Shown: positions 5,516-5,552 of the stretch, piece after piece | Layout of the letters: every line of letters starts with the position of its first letter | How positions within the stretch are numbered: the first letter of the stretch is position 1 | NCBI GenBank assembly: GCA_017413145.1 | Contig: JAFPUX010000467.1 | Location: 1 to 5,552 of the forward strand | Origin: Kiritimatiellia bacterium | GTDB lineage: Bacteria > Verrucomicrobiota > Kiritimatiellia > RFP12 > UBA3636 | Direction of reading: 5' to 3' | Length of the DNA stretch: 5,552 nucleotides | The notes under the pieces: generated by a model | What the model was told of the DNA's origin: nothing | Databases searched by the model: none | Seen by the model: only the letters and a program-made list of their open reading frames with translations | Position numbers and translations under genes: made by a program

Positions 5516-5544
5516 ATTCTAGCACAGCCGCCCCCGCAAGTCCA
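5516..5544 (-). promoter_or_regulatory. Putative extended -10 promoter of prfA and the genes behind it
   Basis: On the minus strand TGGACT (5544-5539; 4/6) is followed after 17 bp by TAGAAT (5521-5516; 5/6). A TG lies one base upstream of the -10 (TGCTAGAAT). The core GCTA also opens the -10 of the other two plus-strand promoters (GCTATACT, GCTATCAT). The distance to the prfA ATG is 29 nt, so a leader of about 23 nt is expected, without any purine-rich ribosome-binding sequence. It probably also drives the TIM-barrel and RibK-like genes, since no promoter stands before either. Confidence 0.6.
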
Positions 5545-5552
5545 CGCCGGCG

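Noticed and set aside
4336..5517. In-frame upstream extension of the TIM-barrel protein making a 703-residue fusion
   Set aside because: The added part is an out-of-frame reading of prfA, rich in Arg/Pro. The barrel's first strand begins right after GTG 4335.
5487..5525. GTG start at 5525 for prfA
   Set aside because: It overlaps the proposed -10 box, and the extra 13 residues have no counterpart in RF1 proteins.
1..5552. tRNA, rRNA, CRISPR, insertion sequence or riboswitch
   Set aside because: No cloverleaf, spaced identical repeats, terminal inverted repeats or transposase motifs were seen, and no leader is long enough for a riboswitch.

Overview
The window is G+C-rich bacterial chromosome, about two-thirds G+C or more by eye, and densely coded. 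It carries five complete genes and one partial gene. The longest stretch without a gene is about 106 bp. No RNA gene, insertion sequence, CRISPR array or phage gene was seen. Gene content is housekeeping and metabolic: release factor 1, an RluA-type pseudouridine synthase, a secreted cell-wall amidase, a Gfo/Idh/MocA oxidoreductase and a sugar-isomerase-like TIM barrel. No start codon has a usable Shine-Dalgarno sequence. High G+C, a Gfo/Idh/MocA enzyme and a TIM-barrel isomerase relative together suggest the PVC superphylum, perhaps a Kiritimatiellota- or Verrucomicrobiota-like organism. That placement is a weak inference.

Layout. Positions 1-532 (minus) hold the N-terminal 177 residues of a Gfo/Idh/MocA oxidoreductase that runs off the left edge. 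A 106-bp divergent promoter region follows. At 639-1976 (plus) is a secreted zinc N-acetylmuramoyl-L-alanine amidase with an unusual C-terminal half. At 2023-2895 (plus) is an RluA-family pseudouridine synthase with its own promoter. Converging on it, only 4 bp away, is a minus-strand cluster read right to left: prfA (5486-4368), a xylose-isomerase-like TIM-barrel protein (4335-3406) and a small protein (3409-2900). The small protein resembles the archaeal CTP-dependent riboflavin kinase (RibK, DUF120) fold.

How the genes fit together. prfA has a promoter at the right edge, and the two genes behind it follow at 32 bp and at a 4-base ATGA overlap, so the three are probably one transcript. The TIM barrel and the RibK-like protein look translationally coupled and may act on the same small-molecule pathway, but their substrates cannot be read from sequence. 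The amidase and rluA promoters share one geometry: TTGC-type -35, 17 bp, TAT-type -10, then exactly 8 nt to the ATG. This predicts leaderless or nearly leaderless mRNAs.

The most interesting items are the bacterial RibK/DUF120-like protein with its coupled isomerase, and the matched leaderless promoter architecture.
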